DNA from: Ferrimonas marina
GTDB taxonomy: Bacteria > Pseudomonadota > Gammaproteobacteria > Enterobacterales > Shewanellaceae
Length of the DNA: 64,000 nt
Assembly: GCF_900129905.1 (NCBI RefSeq)
Contig: NZ_FQXG01000002.1
Coordinates: 496,001 to 560,000 of the forward strand
Direction of reading: 5' to 3'
In this document: piece by piece, positions 28,189-38,100 of the stretch
How the letters are laid out: each line of letters starts with the position of its first letter
How positions within the stretch are numbered: position 1 is the first letter of the stretch
Program-made: the position numbers and the translations under genes
Notes under the pieces: generated by a model
The model's database searches: none
What the model was told of the DNA's origin: nothing
Seen by the model: the letters and a program-made list of their open reading frames with translations, nothing else

Positions 28189-28313
28189 CGGAAATGTTCG
28201 CTATTATTATTGTTTTTGAGGGAGTTTAACCGAGGCAACAGGTCACAAGGTGACAATCTCGCCGCAAAAAAGCGATCGGCCCAATCGAGTCAAATGATCT
28301 CTAGGAGAGCCCC

Positions 28314-28808
28314 ATGCATCTCACCGGTTCCTGCCACTGCGGCAAAGTGCGCTTTGCCGTCGACTCGCCTCACCCCTGCCCCTTCAATCGTTGTTACTGC
28401 TCTATCTGTCGCAAGGTGGCGGGCAGTGGCGGTTATGCAGTGAACCTCAGTGGTCACTACCCCAGTCTGAAGGTAGAGGGCCAGGAACACGTCAAGGTGT
28501 ACCAGGTGGAGCACGAAGGGCAGCGCAGCCCTCTGCAGCGCCACTTCTGCGGCCACTGCGGCAGCATGCTTTGGGTGTATGACCCACGCTGGCCGGAACT
28601 GGTGCACCCCTTTGCCTCCGCCATCGACACCGAACTGCCCACCCCGCCGGAGTACACCCACCTGATGCTGGGCAGTAAAGCCAACTGGGTGCAGGTGGAG
28701 GGCAATCCGGGCGACCCCTGCTTTGCCGAATACCCCAAGGAGAGCATCGCCGCCTGGCATGACCGGCTGGGCCTGACCCACCCTATCGAAAGCCCAGACA
28801 ACGACTGA
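28314..28808 (+). CDS. GFA family (CENP-V/GFA-type) protein
   Basis: 164 residues with the complete GFA cysteine set: GSCHCGKVRF, CYCSICRKVAG and HFCGHCGSMLW, which bind two zinc ions. The length is typical. The family includes the glutathione-dependent formaldehyde-activating enzyme, but most members have unknown substrates. It is cytoplasmic and monocistronic, with a bidirectional terminator downstream. Confidence 0.9.
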   Translation: MHLTGSCHCGKVRFAVDSPHPCPFNRCYCSICRKVAGSGGYAVNLSGHYPSLKVEGQEHVKVYQVEHEGQRSPLQRHFCGHCGSMLWVYDPRWPELVHPFASAIDTELPTPPEYTHLMLGSKANWVQVEGNPGDPCFAEYPKESIAAWHDRLGLTHPIESPDND

Positions 28809-28830
28809 GCTCCCCCTAACACCACAACGC

Positions 28831-28874
28831 AAAAGCCCCGGGAGCGATCCTCTCTGATCACCCCCGGGGCTTTT
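28831..28874 (+). terminator. Rho-independent terminator (bidirectional)
   Basis: The 12-base arms AAAAGCCCCGGG (28831-28842) and CCCGGGGCTTTT (28863-28874) have a 20-base apical part that can itself pair (GATC...GATC). It lies between the convergent GFA and amidase genes. Confidence 0.85.
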
Positions 28875-28898
28875 CTTCGATGGCAACGCCTTGCGCTG

Positions 28899-29960
28899 TT
28901 AGCCGTCGATGCGGAACTGGGCCATCACCCCATCGCGCTGCTCCATCCGCTCGGTGACATCGCCAAACAGGTCCGGGCGATCCGCCGGAATGCTGTAGTT
29001 GTGGCCGTCGTTCAGACGCTTCAGATCCACACTGAAGTGGGTGAAGGTGTCACCAAACTGGTAGCGCATGTTCAGCACCTGCTGGTCGAGGTTGTACACC
29101 ACCCCGTAGATGGTGGCATAGCCGGTCATCACTCCACCCAGCTCGCGGTTAGCGGCATCCAGCGGGATCTTGTAGGTGACGCTGTCCAGCTTGGCCAGGC
29201 CGTTGGTGTAGCTGCTGGGCTGCTCCAGTTGCTCGAACATGTAGCGGTTCCAGATGAAACGCTGGGCCGAATTGATGTTGCCCGGCAGCGCAAAGTTGCC
29301 ATGCACATCGGCTTTGCTCTCAGGCTTTGATGATTCCCAGTTGGCCAGGTGCTCGGCAAAGGTGGGGCTGTTGGTCATCACGTTGTACTGCTTACCGTGG
29401 TAAACCTGCCACTGGCCATCGATGTACTCCAGCACCGCCGCATCACCGCTGGCGTCCTGCAGCGAGTAGTGGCCGCGCATTGCCATGCCGTCAACACTGA
29501 ACTGCTGGATCTGCAGACTCTCGATGTTCTCCAGCGCCTCTTTCACCGTGGCGAAGCTGTCCAGCAGGTAGGCAACAAAGCGGGCGTTGACGATCTGATC
29601 CTTGCCGGCCTGCTTCTCCCCCGGGACCTCTTCGTCCAGGTAGAGTGCATTGGCGGAGAAGCCCACCTCGTTAAAGCCATCCACCAGGCCAACACCATAC
29701 AGGGTGGCGCCGATGGAGGCGTACTTGGCGGTCCACTCCAGGGCGTCGTCACCGTCGTAGCCGCGGTAGCTCTGGCCCTTGGCACGCACGTCGATGGTGG
29801 GCTGGTTCTCCTCCATCCAATCCATGGTGCGGGAGACGAACACGCCGTGCTCTTCGGTCTCCCAAACAATGCGGGAACAGGCGGAGGCAGCAGTAGAAAA
29901 GCCAGACAGTGCAGTGGCAACGGATGCCACCAGCAGCAGCTTTTTAGAGAATTGGGCCAT
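28899..29960 (-). CDS. Exported linear amide C-N hydrolase (choloylglycine hydrolase family)
   Basis: 353 residues. A signal peptide (LLLVASVATALSGFSTAASA) is directly followed by C28 in ACSRIVWETEEHG, so cleavage leaves the catalytic Cys as the N-terminal nucleophile, as in this Ntn family. Family signatures follow: VSRTMDWME, GYDGDDALEW, DGFNEVGFSANALYL, and YNVMTNSPTF. Members include penicillin V acylase, bile salt hydrolase and acyl-homoserine-lactone acylases. It acts in the periplasm or outside; the substrate is unknown. A LysR gene is divergent, with a palindromic operator between them. Confidence 0.88.
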   Translation of the reverse strand: MAQFSKKLLLVASVATALSGFSTAASACSRIVWETEEHGVFVSRTMDWMEENQPTIDVRAKGQSYRGYDGDDALEWTAKYASIGATLYGVGLVDGFNEVGFSANALYLDEEVPGEKQAGKDQIVNARFVAYLLDSFATVKEALENIESLQIQQFSVDGMAMRGHYSLQDASGDAAVLEYIDGQWQVYHGKQYNVMTNSPTFAEHLANWESSKPESKADVHGNFALPGNINSAQRFIWNRYMFEQLEQPSSYTNGLAKLDSVTYKIPLDAANRELGGVMTGYATIYGVVYNLDQQVLNMRYQFGDTFTHFSVDLKRLNDGHNYSIPADRPDLFGDVTERMEQRDGVMAQFRIDG

Positions 29961-30031
29961 GGGATAGCACCTTTGTAACTGTGAAGGTTGGCCCTATTGT
30001 AGGAATCCCATCCCGCATGTAACCTCGCCTT

Positions 30032-30050
30032 TGTTGGAAATTTTCCAACA
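30032..30050. promoter_or_regulatory. Palindromic operator between amidase and LysR genes
   Basis: The perfect inverted repeat TGTTGGAAA / TTTCCAACA has one base in the centre and includes the LysR-type T-N11-A pattern. It lies 82 bases upstream of the amidase start and 72 bases upstream of the LysR start, the usual place for a shared LysR site. Confidence 0.7.
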
Positions 30051-30121
30051 CAATAAGACAACTACTGGCTGAGTCATTGGCATAACCCATCCGCCAGACC
30101 AGCCTATAACCGGAGTGTGGG

Positions 30122-31012
30122 ATGCCCAGAACCAGCCTTGATCAACTCAACGCCTTCGTTGCAGTGGCGCAGCATGGCTCATTCAGCCAGGCCGCCCGGG
30201 TACTGAGAAAGGACCGCGCCACCTTGCACTCCCAGGTGGGGGATCTGGAGATCGACTGGGGCGTCACCCTGTTTGATCGCAGTGGCCGCTCACCCTCGCT
30301 CACCGCCGAGGGCCACAGCCTGCTCAGCCAGGCTCGTCATATCCTCTACCAGCTCAATGCGCTGGAAAACGCCTGCGATGCCATCGCCCAGGGGCACGAG
30401 CATGAGCTCACCGTGCACCATGATATGTCGATCCCCTGCGAGATGATCCGCAGTTTGGATGCGCAGGTTCGCGACGCCTTTCCCCACACCCAGCTCAACT
30501 GGCTGCATCGCAGCCGGGAGGAGTCGGCAGCGGCCTTACTGCGCAAGGAAGCGGATCTGGCCGTGATGCTCACCGCCGGACAGGTGGTACCCACCGAGGG
30601 CTTGAGCTTCACCAACCTTGGCTATCCCCGCTTTGCCTTCTTTGCCTACAAGGATGCGCCGCTGGCCCAGCAACAGAGCGTGTCACTGGCGGATCTGGAG
30701 CGCCATCGCCAGTACCTCGCCGAGAACTTTGCCGACATCCTCAAAACCCCGCTGGCGATGTCGGCCCAAACGGTACGGGTGAGCAACACCGACGTGCTGC
30801 TGGCGCTGCTCAAAAACGGTGGTTATGCCCTGCTGCCCTACCACCTGTTGGACGCCGAACCCTATCGCGACCAGTACCGACCGTTGCCGCTGGACTTCAT
30901 GGTGCAGGATGGTCGGGTCGGCTACGTGCTGCTGAGCCTCAGCCGCAGCGGCGGGCCAGCTAAGGCATTCCTGCAGCAGCGTATTGAGGAGGCTTTTAGG
31001 ACTATGTGCTAA
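30122..31012 (+). CDS. LysR-family transcription regulator
   Basis: 296 residues. The N-terminal HTH is SLDQLNAFVAVAQHGSFSQAARVLRKDRATLHSQVGDLEIDWG, with GVTLFDRSGRSPSLTAEG completing the winged helix. The remainder is the substrate-binding-like effector domain. It is divergent from the exported amidase gene and has a perfect palindrome in the shared intergenic region. Probably it senses the amidase's substrate or product. It is the last GC-rich gene before the AT-rich island. Confidence 0.9.
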   Translation: MPRTSLDQLNAFVAVAQHGSFSQAARVLRKDRATLHSQVGDLEIDWGVTLFDRSGRSPSLTAEGHSLLSQARHILYQLNALENACDAIAQGHEHELTVHHDMSIPCEMIRSLDAQVRDAFPHTQLNWLHRSREESAAALLRKEADLAVMLTAGQVVPTEGLSFTNLGYPRFAFFAYKDAPLAQQQSVSLADLERHRQYLAENFADILKTPLAMSAQTVRVSNTDVLLALLKNGGYALLPYHLLDAEPYRDQYRPLPLDFMVQDGRVGYVLLSLSRSGGPAKAFLQQRIEEAFRTMC

Positions 31013-31455
31013 TCCCCAACAACTAACTAAAAAAATAATCAGGCAGCACACGATTCACTCAAATTACAGCTTTTAATCACAGTTTTCACTGAGTTGCACA
31101 AAAACTGTTCTATCATGTTGATATATATTGCTCATCTGATAAGTTCAAGCTAGCAAGTTATCGCTAGGATACATCAATTTTATGATGTAACGCTGTATTG
31201 CTAGCTCTTAGAGAGTCATCTTATCAAAGTACTTCACTTGATATCTTCGATGAGAGTGATGTGAAAATGAGTCGCCCGAATACAATGTACCTACACAGTA
31301 AGCGATTTATAATTAATTTATATTTTTCCACATCCAAACCCTCTTCTTTAATATGGTAGAAAAGCAATCTTAAGCAGTATATTGGATTAATTTAATTTTA
31401 TAAGTAAACAACCACAACCAAGATACATGGCCACGTAAAAAAACAGGCATATAAA
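31013..31455. other. AT-rich intergenic stretch at the left edge of the island
   Basis: 443 bases without a convincing gene. Base composition changes sharply here from GC-rich to strongly AT-rich. It contains a nested inverted-repeat structure at 31137-31226 (separate entry) and must hold the promoter of the two-gene operon. No integrase gene or tRNA is seen. Confidence 0.6.
31137..31226. repeat. Nested inverted repeats (possible structured RNA or operator)
   Basis: Three pairs of arms lie one inside the other: TGATAAG (31137-31143) with CTTATCA (31220-31226); AGCTAGCAA (31148-31156) with TTGCTAGCT (31198-31206); ACATCA (31171-31176) with TGATGT (31183-31188). Together they could fold into one 90-base branched structure upstream of the island operon. 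Role unknown. Confidence 0.55.
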
Positions 31456-32052
31456 ATGTATGAAACAATATCCACACTACCACAAACAGTATATATTGGA
31501 ATCGGAACTGTAATAGCCGCATTTGTTGCCGGGTTAATATCGGTGGTTAATACAACGATATCCAAAGAAAACAAAATATCAGAATTTAGACAGGCTTGGA
31601 GTGAAGCTATTATCGATGAGGTATCGACATATATAAGCCTAGTTTCAAAAATTCATGTCTCATGGTTAACATCAAGATCTAAAGGAATATCAGGAGCAAC
31701 ATTCTTAGAGAGTGAAGTAAATACTATAAGAGAAATGCAGGCTTTACAGCACAAAATAACCCTTAGATTACATGAAGAAAAACATGCCAAAATAATAGAG
31801 CATTTAAAGAGAATTGACTTAATAATATGCAACAACAATATAGAGCAAAAAGAAGCAGACCTAGAACATCTAATTGAGTCACTCTCATCAGATACAAAAA
31901 CAACAATTAAGCAAGAATGGATAAAAGTTAAGCTAGGAGAAATTCATTTTATTTGGCTTAGAAGAATAGGGTACTTCCTTTCAGTTTCTTTAGCATCTCT
32001 AATATTCTCAACTTGCTTGTTATATATTTACTTTATGATTAAACAGGGTTAA
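31456..32052 (+). CDS. Two-TM protein, partner of the Sll1717-type ATPase
   Basis: 198 residues. One hydrophobic helix is near the N-terminus (VYIGIGTVIAAFVAGLISVV, ~12-31) and another at the C-terminus (IGYFLSVSLASLIFSTCLLYIYFMI, ~170-194). Between them is a ~130-residue, highly charged, helical region, likely cytoplasmic. No family is recognised. The gene is strongly AT-rich, like the ATPase gene that follows 3 bases after its stop, so the two form an operon acquired together. In known two-gene defence systems such a protein would be a membrane effector or anchor controlled by the ATPase; this is inference. Confidence 0.7.
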   Translation: MYETISTLPQTVYIGIGTVIAAFVAGLISVVNTTISKENKISEFRQAWSEAIIDEVSTYISLVSKIHVSWLTSRSKGISGATFLESEVNTIREMQALQHKITLRLHEEKHAKIIEHLKRIDLIICNNNIEQKEADLEHLIESLSSDTKTTIKQEWIKVKLGEIHFIWLRRIGYFLSVSLASLIFSTCLLYIYFMIKQG

Positions 32053-32055
32053 GAA

Positions 32056-33609
32056 ATGAACAACCTAAGAAGCTTGAGTAATCTTTTCTTTGGCGATTCA
32101 GCGGAAAAAGAAGCCAGAATCAGAAACGAGGTTTTTGTAGAACCCAGACAATTTAAAAAGTTGCTTAAATTTCCTAGATCCAATCACAAAATTATTGTTG
32201 GAGACAAAGGTTGTGGTAAATCTATGCTGCTCAATGTCATAAATGAGTCAGTTCTTGACTCAAATACACTATCGATGCTGATAACGCCACACAATATAGT
32301 TTGTGATCCTATAGGTGAGCAGTCTACTATATCTGACAAACAGTCAGTCGCTTATGATCTTCTTCTCGAACTTGCAGTTAAAGAGATAGATAGAATCTGT
32401 AATACATCAGAGACAAATATCATAAATAATGAGCAAAACAAAGAGGTTAAGGCAGCAAGATTTAGAGCATTCCTTGAGGAAAAAGGAAATGTATCTGATT
32501 ATTTCAATGACCATTCCGAAGGAATAAGCTTTAAGAGAAACAATCGAAGCCGGCTTGCCAATAAACTAAAGAACATGTTGGTGGAAAAAGATGACAACAT
32601 ATGGATCATGATTGACGATGTAGACACTGCATCGATACTAAAAAGCACCTCCAATTCGTATGATTACTCAGTTTGCTGGGCGATAATAAGTGCCGCAATT
32701 AAATTATCAAATGATTTTTTTAAAATCAGGGTTTTGATATCTGTGAGAACGGATATATGGCACATAATGGAAAAGAATAAATTCCTTGGTCGAGACATAA
32801 GAGACAAAATAACCAACCCTTTCAGACTAAACTTCACTGAAGAGGAGATTGAAGCCATCTTCCTAGTTCGGCTTAATAGAGCTGCTTTAGACCTCGATCC
32901 AAGCTACATCATAGGTGAGGGACGAGTTCCATATCGACAATTTTTTGCTGATAGTAATTATAACCTACCAGGTAAGAAAGGTAGCAAGAAGTATTGGTCA
33001 AAATGGATTGCCCAACAGTCAAGAAATAAGCCTAGGGACATGGTTCAGTTAGTACAAAATTTAATTGAATCAGCTGAGGATGAAGCTGAAAAAAATGGAG
33101 TTAATGGTGAAGCTCTTATAAATGACGAATGTGCTAACAAAGTAATTCTTGATTTTGCTAAAAGCAGGATTGATAATCTTGAGACAGAATTTCAAGAGAT
33201 TTGCCCTCAAATAGGATATCTCGTTAAAGATGTCTCTAAGCACATGTGTATACTTAGAAAACAATACAGAGGACAAGGAAGAGACTATAGTTTTTCGTAT
33301 CAAGAAATCATAGAGTATTTATCAAAGTACCCGTCAAGACGAAAAATAACTATTGATAAAATTTCAATGTCATCAGGAAAAAACACTGATGCCATCAAAC
33401 TACTCGGGTTGCTTTATATGTCTAATTTTATAAATGCAAGAAAGCTAGTGGACTCAGGGAAAAGTGACCTTTACACACATGAGACCTATAACGAGTATCC
33501 AGACCTAATTAGTGAAGACAAGATTAACGATCTACAAAGTTATCGATGGGAAATCCATCCTGTTTTTCGCTCTTACCTTGATTCTATCAAAGATGACCTT
33601 ACCGCTTAG
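32056..33609 (+). CDS. P-loop ATPase, Sll1717-like
   Basis: 517 residues. The start NLFFGDSAEKEARIRNEVFV is like the Sll1717-type P-loop ATPases. Walker A is GDKGCGKS (49-56); Walker B is IWIMIDDVD with D187-D188; a sensor-like VLISVRTDIW follows. The C-terminal ~130 residues look like winged-helix domains (YSFSYQEIIEYLSKYPSRRKITID...). This layout resembles STAND/KAP-type regulatory ATPases. It lies 3 bases after the two-TM gene and has no known function. Codon use is AT-rich, unlike neighbours, pointing to transfer. A phage-defence role is possible but unproven. Confidence 0.8.
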   Translation: MNNLRSLSNLFFGDSAEKEARIRNEVFVEPRQFKKLLKFPRSNHKIIVGDKGCGKSMLLNVINESVLDSNTLSMLITPHNIVCDPIGEQSTISDKQSVAYDLLLELAVKEIDRICNTSETNIINNEQNKEVKAARFRAFLEEKGNVSDYFNDHSEGISFKRNNRSRLANKLKNMLVEKDDNIWIMIDDVDTASILKSTSNSYDYSVCWAIISAAIKLSNDFFKIRVLISVRTDIWHIMEKNKFLGRDIRDKITNPFRLNFTEEEIEAIFLVRLNRAALDLDPSYIIGEGRVPYRQFFADSNYNLPGKKGSKKYWSKWIAQQSRNKPRDMVQLVQNLIESAEDEAEKNGVNGEALINDECANKVILDFAKSRIDNLETEFQEICPQIGYLVKDVSKHMCILRKQYRGQGRDYSFSYQEIIEYLSKYPSRRKITIDKISMSSGKNTDAIKLLGLLYMSNFINARKLVDSGKSDLYTHETYNEYPDLISEDKINDLQSYRWEIHPVFRSYLDSIKDDLTA

Positions 33610-34061
33610 CCGATGGAAAAACCATCCCATAATAGGAATAGCCGCAGAATAGAGAAGCATTAATATTCTGCGGTATCAATTCCCTTATTGAAAATTAAAA
33701 TATTCAAAGGGCGACCGCAATGCCAAAAACACATTTTAAGTATATTTGCAAATACTTACGTTAACTGTTTTTGCTCTGCTAGCTAGATGAGTGGCTTGTA
33801 TTTTTTTTGGCGCAGTCTAACCATTAAATATGCTCACAGCCTTTAATTACTCTAGACAACTTACAAGAGCCTTTCTTTTGCTGCAAGAAGGAAACAAACT
33901 GCCAAGTCTTACCCTTCTCTGCGAAAACCGAACGGGGTAATCGCTTCACCACACTTCCGCTTGCGCATCTTTCTCAGCCATAATCAGGTTAACTGATTGT
34001 TTTAATGATGACTTGCGCTGAAGGTTCAGGTCATCGCAAGCACCTACTGAGGTCGATACCG
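33610..34061. other. AT-rich intergenic stretch at the right edge of the island
   Basis: 452 bases with no convincing gene. An inverted repeat, CCGCAGAATA (33642-33651) / TATTCTGCGG (33664-33673), lies 33 bases after the ATPase stop and may end transcription, though no T-run follows. Composition returns to GC-rich near 33,900. The promoter of the RND operon must lie at the right end. Confidence 0.55.
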
Positions 34062-35153
34062 ATGCATCGCACGCTCAACAAACTGGTTTCCACCACCCTA
34101 CTGGCCAGCGCCCTGTTCGTGGGGCCGCTGGCCAGTGTCTTCGCCGAAGAGGCCACGCAGGTCGACGTCTACTACCCCACCACCGACCGCCACCAGCGTA
34201 GTCTGACGCTCACCGGCACGGTTGAGGCAGTCCAGCACTCCCAGCTCGCCACCCTGCGCGATGGTGTGGTGGCGGAGATCTACGTCGACCGGGGCGACCG
34301 GGTGGAGAAGGGCCAGAAGTTGCTCAAGCTCGATGCCCGATTGATGGAGCTGGAGATCGAGCGCTACCAGGCCGAGGTGCGCTCCGCCAAGGCGGCCAAA
34401 ACCGAGGCCACTCGCCTGTACGAAGAGGTGCTGGGGCTGTCGGAGCAGCAGTTGATCCCCAAAACCCAGATGGAGGAGCGGCTGTCGGCGGCGGTGGTGG
34501 CGGACGCCGAGCTTAACCGGGTCGAGGCGCTGCTGGCCCTGCGTGAGGAGATCCTCGACCGGCATATCCTGTACGCGCCCTTTGCCGGGGTGATCTCAGA
34601 GCGCCAGATCAACCTGGGGGAATGGGTTACCCCGGAGGCGAGCGTGTTTACCCTGGTCGACCAACAAAACCTGCGCCTCTCGTTGCAGGTGCCGCAGGAA
34701 TACTACGCCCGCCTGGCGGATGTCTCGGACGCCACCGTCACCCTGCTGCCGGAAACCCCCACCCAACAACCCAGCGAAGCCAAACTCAGCACCCTGGTTG
34801 AGGTGGTGAACGACAACAGTCGAACCCTGACCGCACTGGTAGACCTGCCGCCCAACTCCGGCTGGCTGGCCGGCATGTCGGCACGGGCGGTGATCCAGCT
34901 GCCCCGCAGCGATCTCAGCATCAGCTGGATCCCCCAGTCCGCAGTCAAATCCCATCCCGATGGTGGCGCCAGCGTGTTCGCGGTTGAGCAGGACACCGCC
35001 AAGCGCTACCAGGTGACCATCATCGAACGCCAAGGCGAGCGCCTGGCGGTACAGGGCCTGCCGATTGGCCCCGGCGTGGTGATCACCGGCATCGAGCTGC
35101 TCAACGACGGCGATCCGGTGCAGATCCAGAACATCACCGGTAACTCGCTATGA
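34062..35153 (+). CDS. RND efflux periplasmic adaptor (membrane fusion protein)
   Basis: 363 residues from the ATG at 34062 (GAGGT 8 bases upstream); the frame is open from 34005. A signal peptide (LVSTTLLASALFVGPLASVFAEE) precedes the lipoyl half-motif (GTVEAVQHSQLATLRDGVVAEIYVDRGDRVEKGQ), an alpha-helical hairpin, the second lipoyl half (DRHILYAPFAGVISERQINLGEWVTP), and beta-barrel and proximal domains. No lipobox is seen. It links the inner-membrane pump encoded next to an outer-membrane channel. The stop overlaps the permease start by 4 bases (ATGA). Confidence 0.92.
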   Translation: MHRTLNKLVSTTLLASALFVGPLASVFAEEATQVDVYYPTTDRHQRSLTLTGTVEAVQHSQLATLRDGVVAEIYVDRGDRVEKGQKLLKLDARLMELEIERYQAEVRSAKAAKTEATRLYEEVLGLSEQQLIPKTQMEERLSAAVVADAELNRVEALLALREEILDRHILYAPFAGVISERQINLGEWVTPEASVFTLVDQQNLRLSLQVPQEYYARLADVSDATVTLLPETPTQQPSEAKLSTLVEVVNDNSRTLTALVDLPPNSGWLAGMSARAVIQLPRSDLSISWIPQSAVKSHPDGGASVFAVEQDTAKRYQVTIIERQGERLAVQGLPIGPGVVITGIELLNDGDPVQIQNITGNSL

Positions 35154-38100
35154 TTGCCGCTGCCGTCAAACACAGCACCCTGGTGGTGGTGATCACCCTG
35201 ATCGCCACCGTGCTGGGCGTAGTCGCCGCGATCAATATCCCGGTGCAGATGATCCCGGACTTGGAGGTGCGCACCATCACCGTCCAAACCGGCTGGCCCG
35301 GCGCGACCCCCCAGGACGTGGAGAAGGAGATCCTGATTGAGCAGGAACGCTACCTGCGCAGCCTGCCCAACCTCAATCGTATGGTCTCTTACGCCCGCAT
35401 GGGCCAGGCCACCATCGAGCTGGAGTTTCCCTTCGGCGTGGAGGTGAACGATGCCCTGATCCGGGTGAACAACGCCCTGAGTCAGGTGCCCGCCTACCCG
35501 GAAAACGTCGACCAGCCCCGGCTCTATTCCAGCGCCTTCTCCTCCAACGCCTTCATGTTCTTTGTGCTGCAACCCCTGCCGGGCAATCCGCTGCAGCTGG
35601 ATGTCGACATGCTGCGGGATTTCGCCGATGACTATGTCCGGCCCCGGATGGAGAGCGTCGAGGGCGTCTCCGAGGTCAGCGTCAATGGCGGGGCCGAGCG
35701 GCAGCTGCAGATCCGGGTCGATGCAGCCAAGCTGGCCAAGCGTGGCATCAGCCTGACCGAGCTGCGCAGCGCCATCCGCAGTCGCAATAACGACACCTCG
35801 GCCGGAGACATCGAAAGCGGGTCCAGCCGTTACCTGCTGCGGGTGATCGGCCGGTTTGAGCAGGTCAGTGAGCTGGAGAACCTCATCATCAGCCGCCGCG
35901 GCGACGCCAACATCCTGCTGCGCGATGTCGCCACCGTCACCCTAGACCATTTTGAAACCCGCTCCATGGCCTACTACAACGGCCAGCGCTCGCTGAGCCT
36001 GCGGGTGATGCGGGAGAGTGGCTCCAACGTGCTGGCCATCAAGGAGGCGATGGTGCCACTGGTGGCCGAGATCAACGAGCAACTGCTGCAGCGCAATGGC
36101 CTGGAGCTGAAGCTCACCTCCGACGACGTACGCTACGTGCAAAGCTCGCTGAAAAACGTCTGGATCAACCTCTCCCTCGGTGCTCTGCTCGCTACCCTGG
36201 TGATGTACCTGTTCCTGCGCTCCGGCCGCGCCACCCTGGTGGGGGTGATCGGCATCCCCATCTGTACCATCGCCGCCTTCTTCGCCCTGATGATGACCGG
36301 CCGCACCATCAACGTGATCTCCCTGGCCGGCATCGCCTTTGCCATCGGCATGACGGTGGACAACACCATCGTGGTGCTCGAGTCCATCATGCAGGCCCGG
36401 GCCAAAGGGGTCAGCAAGGTGCAAGCGGCCATCGACGGCGCCAAAGAGGTGTGGCCGGCGGTGCTCGCCTCCACCGCCACCACGGTGATGGTGTTCGCCC
36501 CCATCCTGTTTGTGGTGCAGGAAGCGGGGCAGCTCTACTCCGACATCGCCATCGCCATCTCCGGCGCCATCATCGCCTCCATGCTGGTGGCGATGTTCCT
36601 GGTGCCGGTCGCCCTGGCCCACTTCACCCGGGAAAACGGCGCCAAGCAGCTCAAGGAGATGAAGCTATCCAGCCGCTTCCTTAGCTTGGCCAGCTTCTTT
36701 GCCCAGTCCCGCCGCCGGGCACGGCTGTGGTCGCTGGGCTTTATCGTCCTAATTTTGGGTGGGGCCTACCTGCTGATGCCCGCCGCCGAGTACCTGCCCG
36801 AGGGGGAGGAGCCCAAGGCGTTCTCCATGATGATTGCGCCGCCAAGCTACAACCTCAGTGAGATGGCGGTGATCGGGGCCGAGCTGCGGGAATACTTCGA
36901 GGGCCATCTCAATGCCGATGAGGCAGACTTCCGCGCCGGCAAAACCGACATGCCGCCACTGGCCTACTACTCCATGGACGTCTCCATTGGTCGCATCTGG
37001 TTCTTGAGCGCACCGGTGGACTCCGCCCACATCACCCAGATGATGAAGGCCATCACCGAGAAGTTTCAGAGCTACCCCAACATGCGCGCCTTCTCCTCCC
37101 GCGGTTCCATCATCTCCAGTAACGATGGCGGCACCCGGGCGGTGGTGGTCGACCTCTCCGGCAGCGAAACTGTGCCGCTGTACCAGGCGGCGGATGCGGT
37201 CTACCGCAAGGCTGACGAGCTGTTTGACGACCCCCAGCTCAACTCCGCCCCGGGCTCGCTCAGCCTCGACCAGCCGCTGATTGAGATCTTCCCCCGCTGG
37301 CACCGCCTGGCGGAGCTGGGCATCGACAGCAGCGACTTTGGCTACGCCATTGCGGCGATGAGTGACGGTGCCTTTGTCGACGAGTTCATCCTCGGTGACG
37401 ACAAGGTGGATATCTTCCTGTTCAGCGGTGCCGGCAACGAGCAGAGCATCGACCAACTGGCGGAAACCCCGCTGGTGACCCCGGCGGGCAACGTGCTGCC
37501 GCTGCACGCCCTGGCGGATCTCAAGCGCAGCCGCGACAGCAACTCGATTCGACGGGTTGGCGGCAACAAGACCGTCAGCGTCTACATCATCCCGCCGCGG
37601 GACATCGCGCTGGAAACCGCCGAGCAGATGGTGCGTGAGCAGTTGCTGCCGGAGCTGTGGAGTGAGGGCAAGATCCCCCAGGGCATTCGAGTGGAGATCA
37701 GCGGTGCCGCCGATCTGCTCGACGCCACCCGCGCCTCGCTGTCGAACAACTTCGCCGTGGCGCTGATCCTCATCTACCTGCTGCTAGTGGCGATCTTTAC
37801 CCACTGGCGCTATCCGCTGTTTATCCTCGCCACCGTGCCGCTGGGCATGGCCGGCGGCCTGCTCGGGCTGGTGCTGGTGAACACCATTAACCTGGGCTTT
37901 GCCGCCATCGGCCTCAACAGTACCCACCAGCCGTTCGATATGATCACCATGCTCGGCTTCCTGATCCTGTTGGGGACCGTGGTCAACAACCCCATCCTTA
38001 TCGTCGACCAGACCCGGCGCAACGTGGTGGAACAGGGCATGGCGGTGCGAGAGGCGGTGGTCAATGCCGTCAGTAAGCGGCTCAAACCCATATTGATGTC

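Noticed and set aside
31199-33785. Shared TGCTAGCT at both sides of the AT-rich island as possible attachment sites
   Set aside because: Only 8 bases are shared (31199-31206 and 33778-33785), the left copy belongs to an inverted-repeat arm, and no integrase is present.
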